NCBI GenBank assembly: GCA_017480385.1
Contig: JAFVAT010000006.1
Span: 1 to 49,492, forward strand
Direction: 5' to 3'
Origin: Alphaproteobacteria bacterium
GTDB lineage: Bacteria > Pseudomonadota > Alphaproteobacteria > CAAGCB01 > CAG-977
Length of the DNA: 49,492 bases
Numbering within the stretch: position 1 is the first letter of the stretch; every line of letters begins with the position of its first letter. Both the position numbers and the translations under genes were made by a program. The notes under the pieces are model-generated. The model saw only the letters and a program-made list of their open reading frames with translations. It searched no databases and was not told the origin of the DNA. Shown piece after piece: positions 8,060 to 17,954 of this stretch.

Positions 8060-8989
8060 TTACTCTGCCGCAGATTTAACCGTCGCCAAAGATTGAGAAT
8101 CCAACGGTGTTAATTCATACTGCAGGATAAGATGTTTGATAATATCAGGATATTTAAACGGTTTATAGGGGAAATTTATTAATAAATGAGCTACGGAATA
8201 GCCTCTCATTAAGTTGTGAGAACGCCTGTATTTCGCCCGCGCAATTCTATAGTTTTCAAAATAACCGTTTGTATTCAAATAATGAATCTGGCTTAAAACA
8301 GCTTCGTACAAAGAAGGAAAAACCTTAATGCGGTACTGAGGGCCTTCTTTTTGTTTTTCATCGGGAACAGCGCCGTTTCCGTCCCAATCGCGCTGATTGA
8401 AAACGGCATTGTATTCCCGCGCATAACGGCTGGTGCCAAATCCGGAATCCTGTGCCGCCATTGTCAGCAAAAGAGTTGGCGTTACAGCGTCTACCCTTGG
8501 AATTAATGTATTAAACAATGTATCCAGATCGTCCGAAAGCTTGACATCATAACGCGTGATCCATTCCTTCAGTTTATCCATAGATTCTTTTGTCAGGTCA
8601 CCGGTTTTATCGAATTCCTCTTTTAATGCCATGACTTGTTCGCGCTCTGCCGCTAACGTTTCATTCGCGCGCAAAATCACCGGCAGCATTATTTCGTAAA
8701 ACAGCGCCGGACGCACTTCGTCATATTTTTCTTTGTTAAAGTCCTGCGGAACAGACTGAACAAAGATCCGCGGCACCGGTTCTTTTTCTGTCAAATGCGG
8801 CAGCATATTATAATGGCGGCTTTGAAAAAAGCGCTGCAGCTGAGCGGTTTTAGCCGGAGAAACAAAAATTCCCTCTTCTGTTTCCTGAAAAGACGGCAAG
8901 TCATCGCGCATAAATATAAAAAGGCCTGCCGCGGTTAAAAGCAGAAAAGCGACCGCACCGACAATTGCATATAATCGTGCTTTATTCAT
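8060..8989 (-). CDS. Bax-like protein with glucosaminidase-type domain
   Basis: 309 residues. One N-terminal membrane anchor (residues 7-27) precedes a Bax/FlgJ-like region: PRIFVQSVPQDF, MLPVILRANETLAAER, then TMAAQDSGFGTSRYAREYNAVF. In E. coli Bax the matching block is ANESAWGTSRFA...NLFGEW, with the Glu thought to be catalytic. Here that residue is Asp181 and the FGEW motif is changed, so hydrolase activity is doubtful. The position, tethered in the periplasm, suggests a peptidoglycan role. Its ATG overlaps the end of the DUF2333 gene by 8 bases, an arrangement implying joint function. Confidence 0.75.
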   Translation of the reverse strand: MNKARLYAIVGAVAFLLLTAAGLFIFMRDDLPSFQETEEGIFVSPAKTAQLQRFFQSRHYNMLPHLTEKEPVPRIFVQSVPQDFNKEKYDEVRPALFYEIMLPVILRANETLAAEREQVMALKEEFDKTGDLTKESMDKLKEWITRYDVKLSDDLDTLFNTLIPRVDAVTPTLLLTMAAQDSGFGTSRYAREYNAVFNQRDWDGNGAVPDEKQKEGPQYRIKVFPSLYEAVLSQIHYLNTNGYFENYRIARAKYRRSHNLMRGYSVAHLLINFPYKPFKYPDIIKHLILQYELTPLDSQSLATVKSAAE

Positions 8990-10040
8990 CTTCGGTCTGC
9001 CATAAGGTTTGTTCCATATTTTTCAATTCGGAAACCGCCCGCGACAAATAAAATCCGGCATTTAACAAATGGTTGGGAACCGCCTGAGAAACCGGTGCGC
9101 CGTTGACAACCGCCGCCGGCTGCAATCGGACGGATTTTTCCAAAAATTTCAAAGCGCTCAGCCGTTCTTTTTCCAATGTTTCATTAACAAACAGTGTTTC
9201 AAAGTCCTCTTTCAGATCACGCAGTGCCAAAAAATAAACGTATGCCTGCCCCTTGACATTATAAAAGACATTATCCGCCTGAAAATCCCATACTTTTTGA
9301 GAACCGTTTTCCGCCTGCTGTTCCAAGGCTTCGACGCACTCTTCAGTTCCACGTATAATCTGTGCGATAATAGATTCCAAAGCTTCCTTGGATATATTAA
9401 AGGTTTCTTTTCCTTGCGCTGCGGCTGTCTGATATGACGTCAGCAGCTCTTTGGCCTTTTTATATTTTTTAACGGAGGAAACGGCCGGCTTCCAATTCTG
9501 AACATGCCAGACAGCAGGCGAATACGCCAATCGTTCCGCCGCATCGCTTAAAGCTTCCGATTGCGCATTAACGATGCTGAGAATATCGGTGACATTTTTG
9601 ATTCCCATTATAATGCCGGTTTGAAACGCAGGCATATTGTCTAATGCTGCCGCCGGAAAGAAAAAGGGCTTGTTCGGCGTAAACATATGTGTGCTGATTT
9701 CCCGACCGACCAAAGCGGCCAATGTATCAGGCAGGACCGGTTTTTGAGGAGACTGCCGGACCGGAAAAGCCGGATCAGCATCAATATGGTGCGTAATAAA
9801 AGCGCCAACGGGATAATATAAAACAAGGAACGCAAAAAGAATGCCCAGTCCGAAATGCCACCATTTTAATATAAATGAAACCGTCTTTCGGCGTATTTCC
9901 GGCAAAGAAGAAAATAACTTTTTCACAAACAGGCGTCCCCGCTCCAAAGCGTTTTTTCCCTTTTCCTTAACAAGCGGCCAATAATCTTGTGTTATTTTTT
10001 TCCAAACGGTTTGAAGCTTCCCGCGAAAATTCTCTTTCAT
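8982..10040 (-). CDS. DUF2333 family inner-membrane protein
   Basis: About 352 residues. It has a cytosolic Lys/Arg-rich N-terminus, one membrane span (WWHFGLGILFAFLVLYYPVGAFI) and a mostly helical periplasmic body beginning with THHIDADPAF. This is the DUF2333 pattern; the family has no established function. I place the start at 10040, where AAAGGA lies 7 bases upstream, instead of the in-frame start 48 bases earlier. It heads the apparent seven-gene operon with Bax-like, MlaE, MlaF, MlaD, lipoprotein and peptidase genes, and is divergent from dnaK. Confidence 0.8.
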   Translation of the reverse strand: MKENFRGKLQTVWKKITQDYWPLVKEKGKNALERGRLFVKKLFSSLPEIRRKTVSFILKWWHFGLGILFAFLVLYYPVGAFITHHIDADPAFPVRQSPQKPVLPDTLAALVGREISTHMFTPNKPFFFPAAALDNMPAFQTGIIMGIKNVTDILSIVNAQSEALSDAAERLAYSPAVWHVQNWKPAVSSVKKYKKAKELLTSYQTAAAQGKETFNISKEALESIIAQIIRGTEECVEALEQQAENGSQKVWDFQADNVFYNVKGQAYVYFLALRDLKEDFETLFVNETLEKERLSALKFLEKSVRLQPAAVVNGAPVSQAVPNHLLNAGFYLSRAVSELKNMEQTLWQTEDE

Positions 10041-10148
10041 TTTTTGCGTCCTTTCTTTAGCCAAGGATATTTTAATCATACGCGACACGGATCAAAAAGG
10101 CATCTAATTTTATATAAAAATTTTTTATCAAAAAAATATGTTTAGGTG

Positions 10149-10180
10149 CTTGCGAAATCAAAACAAGTTTCCTATATAAA
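10149..10180 (+). promoter_or_regulatory. Candidate RpoH (heat-shock) promoter of dnaK
   Basis: CTTGCGAA (10149-10156) and CCTATATAA (10171-10179) are separated by 14 bases. This matches the sigma-32 pattern CTTGAAA / CCCCATNT in its alphaproteobacterial form (CTTG...CYTATNT). It lies 54 bases before the dnaK ATG, which has AGAGG at 10221-10225. The rest of this divergent gap is AT-rich and presumably also holds the minus-strand operon promoter. Confidence 0.65.
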
Positions 10181-10233
10181 GCAGCGATAATTGCCGGAGA
10201 CGGCAAAATTTAAAAAGAAAAGAGGTTTTTTTT

Positions 10234-12150
10234 ATGGGAAAAGTAATAGGTATTGACTTAGGAACAACGAATTCTTGTTTCGCTATTATGGACGGCAAGG
10301 ACGCCCGCGTCATTGAAAACGCAGAAGGCGCGCGCACGACGCCGTCAATGGTCGCGTTTACGCAAGGCGGTGAAAGACTGGTCGGACAATCGGCAAAACG
10401 TCAGGCCGTCACTAATCCGGAAGGAACTTTTTTTGCGATTAAACGTTTGATCGGTCGCCGTTTTACGGATAAACAAGTTGAAAAAGCAAAAACACTGGTG
10501 CCGTATCACATTATTTCCGGTGAAAACGGCGATGCATGGGTGGAAGCACATGACAAAAAATATGCGCCGAGTCAGGTTTCCGCTTTTATCTTACAGAAAT
10601 TAAAAGAAGACGCTGAGGCTTATTTAGGCGAACCCGTCACACAGGCTGTTATTACCGTGCCGGCTTATTTTGACGACTCCCAGCGTCAGGCGACAAAAGA
10701 CGCCGGCAAGATCGCCGGATTGGAAGTCCTGCGCATTATTAACGAACCGACGGCAGCCGCTTTGGCTTATGGTTTGGATAAGAAATCCAACGGTACAATT
10801 GTTGTATACGACTTGGGCGGCGGCACGTTCGACGTATCCATTTTGGAAATCGGCGACGGCGTTTTTGAAGTGAAAGCCACAAATGGCGATACGTTCTTGG
10901 GCGGTGAAGATTTCGATGCGCGCATCATCAACTATCTGGCTGATGAATTCCAAAAAGAACAAGGCATCGACCTGCGTCAGGACAAGCTGGCTTTGCAGCG
11001 TTTGAAAGAAGGCGCTGAAAAGGCCAAGATCGAACTGTCTTCCGCGCAGCAAACTGAAATCAATCTGCCGTTTATTACAGCCGATGCGACAGGTCCAAAA
11101 CACTTGAACATCAAGCTGACCCGCGCCAAAATGGAATCATTGGTGGAAGATTTGCTGGAACGCACCAAAATCCCCTGCGAAAAGGCTTTGAAAGATGCGG
11201 GATTAAAGGCTTCTGACATTAACGAAGTCATCTTGGTCGGCGGTATGACCCGTATGCCCAAAGTGCAGGAAATCGTCAAAGACTTCTTTGGCCGCGAACC
11301 GCACAAAGGCGTGAACCCGGACGAAGTTGTCGCTTTGGGCGCAGCGATTCAGGGCGGTGTTTTAAAGGGCGATGTTAAAGACGTTCTGTTGTTGGATGTT
11401 ACGCCGCTGTCTCTGGGGATTGAAACGCTGGGCGGCGTGTTTACACGCTTGATTGACCGCAATACAACAATTCCGACACGTAAATCGCAGGTCTTCTCGA
11501 CAGCAGAAGACGGACAGACTGCCGTAACAATCCGCGTGTTCCAGGGCGAACGCGAAATGACGGCGGACAACAAACTGCTCGGTCAGTTTGATTTGGTCGG
11601 TATTCCGGCGGCGCCGCGCGGCATGCCGCAAATCGAAGTCACTTTTGATATTGACGCGAACGGCATTGTGAATGTGTCTGCGAAAGATAAGGCAACCGGC
11701 AAAGAACAGACAATCCGGATTCAATCCTCCGGTGGATTAAGCGAAGCCGATATTGATAAAATGGTCAAAGACGCCGAAGCTCATGCCTCCGAAGACAAAA
11801 AGAAAAAGGAAGCCGTTGAAGCCAAAAACAAGGCGGAAACCTTGATTCACACAACGGAAAAGAATTTGAAAGACTTAGGCGATAAAGTTTCAGCAGCGGA
11901 CAAAGAACGCGTTGAAGCCGACATCAAAGCGCTGCAAGATGTTTTGGATTCCGGCGATGTTGCAACAATCAATGCGAAATCCGAAGCGTTAATGCAGTCT
12001 TCGATGAAGATCGGCGAAGCCCTGTACAAAGCACAGCAGGCTGAAGCTTCTGCTGGCCCGCAACAGGGAGCAGACGCTTCCGCTTCTGCGGAAACAAAAC
12101 CTGATGAAGGCGTTGTTGATGCTGATTTTGAAGAAGTCAAAAAAGACTAA
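10234..12150 (+). CDS. dnaK: Molecular chaperone DnaK (Hsp70)
   Basis: 638 residues, full length. The ATPase domain opens with [11 protein letters not shown] and contains [14 protein letters not shown] and the linker region [15 protein letters not shown]. The substrate-binding domain and helical lid follow, and the C-terminus ends in an acidic [11 protein letters not shown] typical of bacterial DnaK. It folds nascent and stress-damaged proteins with DnaJ and GrpE. The gene is separated from dnaJ by a good terminator, so dnaJ is expressed partly by read-through or its own promoter. Confidence 0.99.
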   Translation: MGKVIGIDLGTTNSCFAIMDGKDARVIENAEGARTTPSMVAFTQGGERLVGQSAKRQAVTNPEGTFFAIKRLIGRRFTDKQVEKAKTLVPYHIISGENGDAWVEAHDKKYAPSQVSAFILQKLKEDAEAYLGEPVTQAVITVPAYFDDSQRQATKDAGKIAGLEVLRIINEPTAAALAYGLDKKSNGTIVVYDLGGGTFDVSILEIGDGVFEVKATNGDTFLGGEDFDARIINYLADEFQKEQGIDLRQDKLALQRLKEGAEKAKIELSSAQQTEINLPFITADATGPKHLNIKLTRAKMESLVEDLLERTKIPCEKALKDAGLKASDINEVILVGGMTRMPKVQEIVKDFFGREPHKGVNPDEVVALGAAIQGGVLKGDVKDVLLLDVTPLSLGIETLGGVFTRLIDRNTTIPTRKSQVFSTAEDGQTAVTIRVFQGEREMTADNKLLGQFDLVGIPAAPRGMPQIEVTFDIDANGIVNVSAKDKATGKEQTIRIQSSGGLSEADIDKMVKDAEAHASEDKKKKEAVEAKNKAETLIHTTEKNLKDLGDKVSAADKERVEADIKALQDVLDSGDVATINAKSEALMQSSMKIGEALYKAQQAEASAGPQQGADASASAETKPDEGVVDADFEEVKKD

Positions 12151-12167
12151 TTCTTTCTGATATATAG

Positions 12168-12204
12168 CCGTTCGGAGAGGAAAAGCCCCCTCCGGACGGT
12201 TTTT
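12168..12204 (+). terminator. Intrinsic terminator between dnaK and dnaJ
   Basis: CCGTTCGGAG (12168-12177) pairs with CTCCGGACGG (12190-12199) with one G-T wobble, followed by five T residues. It lies 18 bases after the dnaK stop and would lower dnaJ expression relative to dnaK. Confidence 0.85.
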
Positions 12205-12232
12205 GCATACTTAAGATAAGGCTTTTACGAAT

Positions 12233-13384
12233 ATGGCTAAACAGGATTATTATGAGCTTTTGGGCGTCACCAAAGAGGCTTCTGAAATCGAAATCAAAAA
12301 AGCGTACCGCACTTTGGCGATGAAATACCACCCCGACCGCAACCCCGGCGATAAAGAGGCTGAACTGAAATTCAAGGAAGTTACCGAAGCTTATGAAATT
12401 CTGAAAGACGGCCAGAAGCGCGCCGCTTATGACCAATACGGCCATGCCGCCTTTGCACAGGGCGGCGGATCCGGATTTGGTGGAGGGTTCGGCGGATTTA
12501 ACTTTGGCTTTGGCGGCGGAGCCGGCGGTTTTGGAAGCATTTTTGACGATATTTTCAGTGAATTTATGGGGGGCGCTGCCGGACGGGGACGGTCTTCCCA
12601 GTATGCCGGCCAACGGGGCGCGGATATTCGGTACGATCTGGAAATTTCTTTGGAAGAAGCTTACAGCGGCCTGAAAAAAGAAATAGAGATTCAATCTGCC
12701 GCGCGTTGTGATGAATGCGACGGAACGGGAGCCGAGAAAGGATCCAAAGCGGAAACATGCGATATGTGTCACGGCACGGGACGCGTGCGCCGACAATCCG
12801 GCTTTTTTATTGAAGAAAGAATGTGTCCGACCTGTCATGGCACGGGACAAGTCATTAAAAATCCGTGCAAAAAGTGTAAAGGCACCGGCAAGGTTTCTCA
12901 GAAAAAAGTGCTGGAGGTCAATATTCCCGCGGGCATTGATAATGAAAACAGAATGAGATTGTCCGGTCAGGGCGAAGCGGGCATGCACGGCGGGCCGAAT
13001 GGTGATCTATATATTTTTGTGCATATCAAACCGCACGCTTTGTTCAAGCGCGAAGCTACTGATTTATATTGCGATATTCCCGTTTCGATGACAACGGCGG
13101 CTCTGGGCGGCACGATTGAAATTCCCTGTATCGACGGCACAAAAGAAAAAGTCACGATCAGTGCGGGAACGCAGACCGGCGATGAAGTCCGTTTGCGCAA
13201 AAAAGGCATGTCCGTTCTGCAAAGTAAAGGGCTGGGCGATTTGTTCGTCCGTTTCAAAGTCGAAACGCCGACCAAACTGACGGCCAAGCAAAAAGAATTG
13301 CTGAAACAGTTTGAGGCGGAGGGTAAAGAAAGCAGTCCCGAATCCAACGGCTTTTTTGAAAAACTGAAAGATTTTCTGAAATAA
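12233..13384 (+). CDS. dnaJ: Co-chaperone DnaJ (Hsp40)
   Basis: 383 residues, type I DnaJ. The J domain has His33-Pro34-Asp35 in [11 protein letters not shown] Gly/Phe-rich stretch follows, then four zinc-binding CxxCxGxG repeats ([32 protein letters not shown]), the substrate-binding domains and dimerisation tail. It stimulates DnaK ATPase and delivers clients. The ribosome binding site is weak (AAGG about 11 bases upstream). Confidence 0.98.
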   Translation: MAKQDYYELLGVTKEASEIEIKKAYRTLAMKYHPDRNPGDKEAELKFKEVTEAYEILKDGQKRAAYDQYGHAAFAQGGGSGFGGGFGGFNFGFGGGAGGFGSIFDDIFSEFMGGAAGRGRSSQYAGQRGADIRYDLEISLEEAYSGLKKEIEIQSAARCDECDGTGAEKGSKAETCDMCHGTGRVRRQSGFFIEERMCPTCHGTGQVIKNPCKKCKGTGKVSQKKVLEVNIPAGIDNENRMRLSGQGEAGMHGGPNGDLYIFVHIKPHALFKREATDLYCDIPVSMTTAALGGTIEIPCIDGTKEKVTISAGTQTGDEVRLRKKGMSVLQSKGLGDLFVRFKVETPTKLTAKQKELLKQFEAEGKESSPESNGFFEKLKDFLK

Positions 13385-13436
13385 ACGGACATTCTCTCTT
13401 AGGAATTGCAGAAAAAAATATCGGAACCAAACCGGC

Positions 13437-13861
13437 ATGATTTCTTTTAAAACATATTCCTCGCTGCCCGCGGACGCAGTGTTTATCCGTCAAAAAGTTT
13501 TTGTGGAAGAACAAGGTTTTCAAGACGAATTTGACGAAACGGATCAAAAAGCGCAACATATTGTTTTATATATGGACAGCTTTCCTGCCGCTGTCTGCCG
13601 GTTTTTTTCAGTCATGAAAAACAGGCTTATGTTGTAGGACGAATTGCCGTGATCAAAGAATACCGCGGTCAGAACTTAGGTGCTCTTATCCTGCGCGAAG
13701 CAGAAGAACAGGTAAAAAAACAAAATGGAGACAAACTTTTTCTGGCCGCGCAAGTCAGAGCGGCAGGGTTTTATGAAAAACAAGGATATACGAAAACAGG
13801 AAAAGAATTTTACGACGAATATTGTCCGCATATTTGGATGTATAAAAAGTTAATGCTTTAA
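13437..13861 (+). pseudogene. GNAT acetyltransferase (ElaA-like) interrupted by a frameshift
   Basis: Two reading frames together make one GNAT protein. The first (13437-13637) supplies PADAVFIRQKVFVEEQGFQDEFDE; the second supplies EKQAYVVGRIAVIKEYRGQNLG (acetyl-CoA loop) and AAGFYEKQGY. The break lies at a run of seven T residues (13602-13608); adding one T (or removing two) gives a continuous protein of about 140 residues. The intact family transfers acetyl groups to small amines or proteins. It may be a recent pseudogene, a slippage-controlled gene or a base-calling error. Confidence 0.8.
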
Positions 13862-13967
13862 CGGACTTTATTTATTGGCAGGCATTTTTTTATGATAAAA
13901 AATCACTCTGAATTTATAAAAAGGCATCTTTACTAAAGTTCCGGCATTCAGATTTGGAAAATTGATA

Positions 13968-14186
13968 TCATTTCAAACAAACATGTCGGGGCATGTCTTC
14001 TTCGGAAGACAAACGGCGTAGTGTTTCGCAATATTCGCACCAGTCGTCCATAGCGTTGGTTAAAAGCTGAGCAATAAAATCATTTAATCCGATGCCTGTT
14101 TCATCGGCCTGTTTTTCTAAAAAAGAATACAGAGGGGCATCTATTTTTAAAGAAAGTTTTTTTTGAGTGGAAAATGCGGCTGTCAT
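13968..14186 (-). CDS. Small ribbon-helix-helix-type DNA-binding protein
   Basis: 72 residues. KKLSLKIDAPLYSFLEKQADETGIGLNDFIAQLL has the strand-helix-helix pattern of CopG/Arc regulators, followed by a Cys/Trp-containing tail (DDWCEYCETL). The in-frame open region reaches back over the PBP gene, but ATG at 14186 has AAGGA 8 bases upstream and is the sensible start. It is divergent from the PBP gene; an AACTTGG/CCAAGTT inverted repeat in the gap (14206-14254) could be its operator. No toxin partner is adjacent. Confidence 0.65.
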   Translation of the reverse strand: MTAAFSTQKKLSLKIDAPLYSFLEKQADETGIGLNDFIAQLLTNAMDDWCEYCETLRRLSSEEDMPRHVCLK

Positions 14187-14284
14187 AAGAGTTGTCCTTG
14201 AATTTAACTTGGTTTTAAGTTCTTCAGGCTTATGGTTTAATTCTGTTCCAAGTTTATTAACAAATAGTAACCCTTTATCCGAAG

Positions 14285-16162
14285 ATGGCCAAAAAGACAG
14301 GAAATCAAAATAAAAAAAGCAAAAAATCCGCCGAGTCGGAAAAAAAGCGAAAAACAGAAGCCTCAAACCGAATTATAAAAGGAATCGGCAGAATTTTTCC
14401 GGTATGGTTGCGGTCGTATCTTTTGAGAATCGGAATCGGGCTGGCTGGCGTTTTGATCATCTATGTCGGATACTGTGCCATTACTTTGCCGGATATTGAA
14501 AAAGCCGTTAAAACGGCACGAGCTCCTCAAATCACGATTCTAGCGTCAAACGGCGAAGAAATTGCTTCTTACGGCGCTCAATTTGGGCGGCCTGTGGAAT
14601 TAAAAAGGCTGCCGGATTATGTGCCGCAGGCGGTTATCGCAACGGAAGACCGACGGTTTTATTCTCATTTCGGTGTGGACATTCGATCCGTTTTTCGTGC
14701 TGTAACCGTTAATTTCATTAAAAACCGCAAAGCACAGGGAGCCAGTACGCTGACACAGCAGGTGGCTAAAAATCTGTTTTTATCTTCCGAAAAAACGGTA
14801 CGTCGAAAAGTACAGGAGTTGCTGCTTTCTTTTTGGTTGGAGCATAAACTGACAAAAAATCAGATTTTAACGGTTTATCTGAACCGTGTTTATTTCGGGG
14901 CGGGTACTTACGGGATCGAGGCGGCGGCTCAAAAATATTACGGCGTTAAGGCAAGGCATTTGAACTTGTATCAGGCAGCTGTTTTGGCCGGTTTGTTAAA
15001 GGCTCCTACCCGCTATAATCCCTTAACTCACCCGAAACAAGCGGATAAAAGAGCCAGATTGGTCTTGGCCAATATGGTCAAAGCGGGCTTTATTTCCGCT
15101 AAAAGGGCATTGAATGCTGCGGAAACAGGAGCTGTCGCCGGAAAAAACAGAGATAAATCTGTTTATTATTTTACGGATTGGGTTGCTGATGAGGCAGAAG
15201 CTTATTTAGGTCGGGTTAATCAGGATATTATTATAAAAACAACTCTTGTTCCCGAAATGCAGACCGTTTTGGATCAGGAAATCAAACAGGCTCTGGATTC
15301 TGAAGAGGCACAAACAAAAAAAGTATCACAAGCTGCCGGTGTTGTTATGGACAAAGACGGCGCCGTGTTGGCCATGAACGGCGGCAAAGATTATCGGAAA
15401 AGTCAGTTTAATCGGGCTGTTGAAGCTAGACGGCAAATCGGATCAGCAATTAAGCCATTTGTTTATTTGACTGCTTTTGAAAAAGGAGCCTCGGCAGCAG
15501 ATATTGTGGAAGACAGACCGATTTATTTAAATGGCTGGAACCCCAAGAATTTTAATGGCAAATATTATGGACGTATTTCTTTGCATGACGCTCTGATTCA
15601 TTCGGTGAATACGGTTGCCGTTGCGACGGCTGTCAAAACGGGCGTAAGATCAGTTTTAAAAACGGCACGTCGATTCGGCATTGTCGGCGCTGATTGTGAC
15701 GCAAACGGAGCAATAGCACTAGGTGTTTGCCAAACGCGTCTGATTGATGCAGTCTCGGCTTATGCCTCTTTATTAAACGGCGGCTTTGCGGTAACGCCTT
15801 ATGGAATTGCGGAAATTACGGGAAAGACGGGGAATATTTTATATTCTCGATCCGACAGCGGACGAGCGCGTTTAGTAAACCCGCGCTATGTGGCGGAGTT
15901 AGGCTCTGTTTTAATTGATGTCATTCAAAAAGGGACGGGCAAAAAAGCCAATCCGACAGTATTGGCAAAAGGAAAAACCGGAACGACTCAAAATTATCGG
16001 GACGCTTGGTTTATCGGTTATACGCAAGAAATTGCCGCCGGTATTTGGGTCGGCAACGATGATGAAACACCGATGATCAAAGTCACCGGCGGCAGTTTGC
16101 CGGCAGAAATATGGGGCAATGTCGTGCATGATATTTCTTTGCCGCCGCAGGAGGAGGATTAA
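14285..16162 (+). CDS. Class A penicillin-binding protein (PBP1A-like)
   Basis: 625 residues. A basic cytosolic tail (residues 1-40) and one membrane span (LLRIGIGLAGVLIIYVGYCA) lead into a GT51 glycosyltransferase domain with the catalytic ATEDRRFYSHFGVD motif and GASTLTQQVAKNL. The transpeptidase domain has SAIK (SxxK), SVN (SxN) and KGKTGTT (KTG). It polymerises and crosslinks peptidoglycan in the periplasm. It is compact for the family (many PBP1A are over 700). No strong ribosome binding site is seen. Its TAA overlaps the transglycosylase stop codon on the other strand. Confidence 0.93.
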   Translation: MAKKTGNQNKKSKKSAESEKKRKTEASNRIIKGIGRIFPVWLRSYLLRIGIGLAGVLIIYVGYCAITLPDIEKAVKTARAPQITILASNGEEIASYGAQFGRPVELKRLPDYVPQAVIATEDRRFYSHFGVDIRSVFRAVTVNFIKNRKAQGASTLTQQVAKNLFLSSEKTVRRKVQELLLSFWLEHKLTKNQILTVYLNRVYFGAGTYGIEAAAQKYYGVKARHLNLYQAAVLAGLLKAPTRYNPLTHPKQADKRARLVLANMVKAGFISAKRALNAAETGAVAGKNRDKSVYYFTDWVADEAEAYLGRVNQDIIIKTTLVPEMQTVLDQEIKQALDSEEAQTKKVSQAAGVVMDKDGAVLAMNGGKDYRKSQFNRAVEARRQIGSAIKPFVYLTAFEKGASAADIVEDRPIYLNGWNPKNFNGKYYGRISLHDALIHSVNTVAVATAVKTGVRSVLKTARRFGIVGADCDANGAIALGVCQTRLIDAVSAYASLLNGGFAVTPYGIAEITGKTGNILYSRSDSGRARLVNPRYVAELGSVLIDVIQKGTGKKANPTVLAKGKTGTTQNYRDAWFIGYTQEIAAGIWVGNDDETPMIKVTGGSLPAEIWGNVVHDISLPPQEED

Positions 16163-17937
16163 GTATTCGGTTTATAAACCGGATAACGGCCGGCTAACAC
16201 GTCGTCAACAGAAGAAAGGTCTTCTCCAAACAAGCTGCGGTAAATCCAATAATTTGCGATTACTTTTTTTACAAAGCCGCGTGTTTCCCGTGAAGGGATC
16301 GCTTCAACAAACATGATCGGGTCGTCTTGGAAATCTTCACGTTTTTTCCACTTAACAGTGTTGCGCGGTCCGCAGTTATAAGACGCTGTCATCATCAGCA
16401 GATTGCCGTCGATTGCCGGGTAATTCAATAATGTTTTGATAAGCTCTTGTCCGATCATTAAATTATAAGGAATCTTATGCAGCCGGCTGAGCTGATAAGG
16501 CTGTTTCAATTTGCGCGCCATTAATCTGGCTGTGGCCGGCATCAGCTGCATCACGCCACGGGCACCGGCTTTGCTGAACGCTTTATTTTTAAAACAAGAT
16601 TCCTGACGGACAAAAGCGTAAACAAGCGCTTTGTCTATTTCCCAGCCATTGGTCGGAGTCCAGTTCGGATAAGGATAAAGGGCATTATCCCCGTCAGGTG
16701 TTTCAACTTCACCGGACAGGGCTGCCAAACGAGCGCCCAAATCGGGATATTCAACAACGGATTCCGCATAGGCCAGTAATTGCTTGCGTAAGGATTTTTT
16801 TTCGGCATAAAGCTTTATCAATTCTTTTTCGGCATATTCCATTTGCCCTATTTGAACTAAGGCAACAGCACGCCGACCGGCAGGTTCAACTAAAATGGCA
16901 TCCATGTCCGGCTTTTCTAAATCTGAATTTTTCCAAGAATGACCGATCGGCCACCCTAAAGCCCGCTGGGCTAAGATACCATAAAAAGAATTCGGAGAAG
17001 CTGCGGCTGCTTGTCTTAAATAAAAGGAAACGTCCTGATATTGTCCTGATTTTAATAAAAGTCGTGTTGTCCAAAATGCTGCCGCTGCCTGCTGTGTTGG
17101 AATCGCCTGCGGGTGAACTGTTAAATTTTTAAACGCTTTTTCTGCCTCGTCCCATTTATGCAGACGAAAAGCCGTTAATCCGGCAACCCAATAAGCCAGC
17201 GGGTTGCGTTTTTCGGCATGTTTCATCGGTTCTTGGATCGTTTCCCAAGCTTTTTCGTCCTGTCGGTCAATAAAATAAGCAAAGGCCAGGGCTGTTAAAG
17301 AATCATCGCGGTCTTTTTGAGAAAGGTACTTTTTGACTAATTTATCGTTTAAATGCAATTTTGCTGCTAACGTTTTGCCGTTTCGAATAGCTGCGGAAAA
17401 ATACAGCATGGCCAAACGGATTTTCTTTCTGTAGGGATCGGGAACATAGGAAGCTCGTTTGAAAAAAACCAGATCAATTGGGTCTGCTATACGCATGGAA
17501 GTACAGGCTCCGGCTGCCATATGCGCCGCCGGATCGGAGGGTTTTTTTGTCGGTAGCGGCGCCTTTTTTTGAACGGCTAAGTCATAAACAGATTCGGCAA
17601 TCGGCAGGTCTGCATATTTTTTCAGCCAATCGCTTAATTGCTTTTTTGTCGGCTGAGCTTCCTCTGCCAGATAAAACTGCGCCAAAACATATCCTTTTAA
17701 AAGATCATTATCAACGGCTTGAAGCAATGTTTCGGCCTGCGCAAAGTCGTTGTTGTCTAAGTGAGCAAAAATTTGTGTATACAGATCTTTATCCGAAGGA
17801 GGCAAAACTTCGGTTTCCAAAAGCGGAGCCTGCTGAAGGACGGGAGAAGTTAAATGAAAGATTTCGTTTGCCCCGACCGATAAAGGCCATAAAAAAACAC
17901 TGCAGCAAACAACCGCAAAAAAACGCAGATAAAACAC
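16159..17937 (-). CDS. Soluble-type lytic murein transglycosylase
   Basis: 592 residues. An N-terminal signal peptide (FFAVVCCSVFLWPLSVGA) precedes a long alpha-superhelical region built of TPR-like helices, then a C-terminal SLT domain: FVRQESCF with the catalytic Glu, AGARGVMQLMPATA, and ASYNCGP. This is the Slt70 layout. It cuts glycan strands to 1,6-anhydro ends in the periplasm. GTG is the likely start. It is convergent with the PBP gene, sharing bases in the stop codons (4-base overlap), and lies 17 bases after the gene at 17955-18710. Confidence 0.92.
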   Translation of the reverse strand: MFYLRFFAVVCCSVFLWPLSVGANEIFHLTSPVLQQAPLLETEVLPPSDKDLYTQIFAHLDNNDFAQAETLLQAVDNDLLKGYVLAQFYLAEEAQPTKKQLSDWLKKYADLPIAESVYDLAVQKKAPLPTKKPSDPAAHMAAGACTSMRIADPIDLVFFKRASYVPDPYRKKIRLAMLYFSAAIRNGKTLAAKLHLNDKLVKKYLSQKDRDDSLTALAFAYFIDRQDEKAWETIQEPMKHAEKRNPLAYWVAGLTAFRLHKWDEAEKAFKNLTVHPQAIPTQQAAAAFWTTRLLLKSGQYQDVSFYLRQAAAASPNSFYGILAQRALGWPIGHSWKNSDLEKPDMDAILVEPAGRRAVALVQIGQMEYAEKELIKLYAEKKSLRKQLLAYAESVVEYPDLGARLAALSGEVETPDGDNALYPYPNWTPTNGWEIDKALVYAFVRQESCFKNKAFSKAGARGVMQLMPATARLMARKLKQPYQLSRLHKIPYNLMIGQELIKTLLNYPAIDGNLLMMTASYNCGPRNTVKWKKREDFQDDPIMFVEAIPSRETRGFVKKVIANYWIYRSLFGEDLSSVDDVLAGRYPVYKPNT

Positions 17938-17954
17938 GAAAAATTAATCCAATG

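Noticed and set aside
12137-12988. 283-residue minus-strand frame over dnaJ
   Set aside because: It overlaps the certain dnaJ gene and reads as low-complexity Phe/Arg sequence, a shadow.
14187-14366. N-terminal extension of the RHH protein
   Set aside because: Would overlap the PBP start; ATG at 14186 has a good ribosome binding site and begins at the domain.
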